This document shows, one piece after another, positions 5,903-6,219 of a stretch of 6,219 bases of DNA. How positions within the stretch are numbered: the first letter of the stretch is position 1; each line of letters opens with the position of its first letter. The translations under genes were made by a program, and so were the position numbers. A model generated the notes under the pieces. That model saw only the letters and a list, made by a program, of their open reading frames with translations, was not told the DNA's origin and ran no database searches. Source of the stretch: Melioribacter sp. (lineage in GTDB: Bacteria; Bacteroidota; Ignavibacteria; Ignavibacteriales; Melioribacteraceae). Location of the stretch: contig JAENZU010000221.1 of the NCBI GenBank assembly GCA_016841125.1, positions 1-6,219 on the forward strand, written 5' to 3'.

Positions 5903-6219
5903 TGGCTACCTCGTTTAATTCAATAGTTAAAATTGTCCTTTCATTACAGCGGCTCTGCTTAACAAAAATTCTTCCGCCGTATTTATTTAGCAAAATTTTT
6001 GAATTGTATAATCCAAGTCCTGTACTCCCTTTACCTGAAAAACCACTTTCAAAAATTAAATTCCATTTCGATTCCTCAATTCCGGTTCCGTTGTCTATTA
6101 CATCAATGCATACTTTAGGGGGTTTCCTGTATAGAACTACTTCAATTTCCCCATTACTATTGCCGTTCAGGCTGTCAACAGAATTGCTGATTAAATTGTC
6201 CACTACTTCTGCAAGTTCT
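5874..6219 (-). CDS. Sensor histidine kinase, C-terminal ATP-binding (HATPase_c) part; 5' end outside window
   Basis: The frame is open to the right edge, and the residues there (ELAEVVDNLISNSVDSL) are the N box of a histidine kinase, so the GTG at 6203 is an internal Val and not a start. About 114 residues are visible. They hold the N box with its Asn (DNLISNS), the G1 box VIDNGTGI, an F-box-like NLIFESGFSGKG in place of the usual FEPFFTTK, and the G2 box STGLGLYNSKIL followed by GGRIFV, the end of the GHKL ATPase fold. The dimerisation/phospho-acceptor His domain and the sensor input lie beyond the window. The stop (TGA at 5874-5876) lies 29 bases inside the response regulator gene, so this is its cognate kinase by position. 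What it senses cannot be told. Confidence 0.92.
   Translation of the reverse strand, partial: ELAEVVDNLISNSVDSLNGNSNGEIEVVLYRKPPKVCIDVIDNGTGIEESKWNLIFESGFSGKGSTGLGLYNSKILLNKYGGRIFVKQSRCNERTILTIELNEVANDQSSSFNH
5909..5912 (-). promoter_or_regulatory. Shine-Dalgarno GAGG for the response regulator
   Basis: On the minus strand GAGG precedes the ATG at 5902-5900 by 6 bases and lies inside the 3' end of the kinase gene. It supports the chosen start and re-initiation or coupling within the kinase-regulator operon. Confidence 0.75.

Noticed and set aside
6201..6203. GTG as a start codon for the kinase fragment
   Set aside because: The frame continues upstream to the window edge through the conserved N-box residues ELAEVVDNL, so this Val is internal and the gene is simply cut by the window.

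Overview
The window is AT-rich bacterial DNA. It holds five protein-coding regions, two of them cut by the window edges, and one hairpin- and repeat-rich spacer of about 250 bases. Gene style (a lipoprotein hydrolase behind a β-barrel-like gene, an NtrC-type two-component pair, a large FAD/Fe-S oxidase), clear but sparing use of GGAGG/GAGG ribosome sites, and the repeat debris in the spacer suggest the Bacteroidota/Chlorobi/Ignavibacteria side of the tree. This is a judgement from overall style, not a proven placement.

Layout, plus strand (1-1321): the last 75 codons of a probable outer-membrane β-barrel-like protein, then after 3 bases a complete lipoprotein of the serine β-lactamase/penicillin-binding-like hydrolase fold. 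The stop codon of the first gene lies between the Shine-Dalgarno and the start codon of the second, so the two are probably co-transcribed and translationally coupled.

Spacer (1322-1568), between convergent genes: a weak AT-rich hairpin, then a patchwork of short repeat-like segments (ATTCAAA tandem, a CGCAGAG...CGCAAAG block with a perfect 9-bp tandem, and two compact hairpins). The repeat-like DNA continues into the 3' end of the minus-strand oxidase gene and appears to supply its last ~15 codons.

Minus strand (read from 6219 down to 1569): the catalytic ATP-binding end of a sensor histidine kinase (5' part outside the window), a complete NtrC-family response regulator overlapping it by 29 bases, and, 62 bases on, a 960-residue fused FAD plus iron-sulfur D-2-hydroxyacid dehydrogenase. 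The kinase and regulator surely form one signalling pair. Whether the oxidase belongs to the same transcript or is controlled by the regulator is open: the spacing permits read-through and no σ54 -24/-12 element is visible in the gap.

Points most worth a second look: an Asp in place of a cluster Cys in the second ferredoxin motif of the oxidase, the GSFTSA form of the regulator's σ54-contact loop, and the repeat mosaic that runs into the oxidase C-terminus. I found no CRISPR array, tRNA, rRNA, transposase gene or phage gene. The coding content is otherwise ordinary and I do not see a convincing undescribed multi-gene system.
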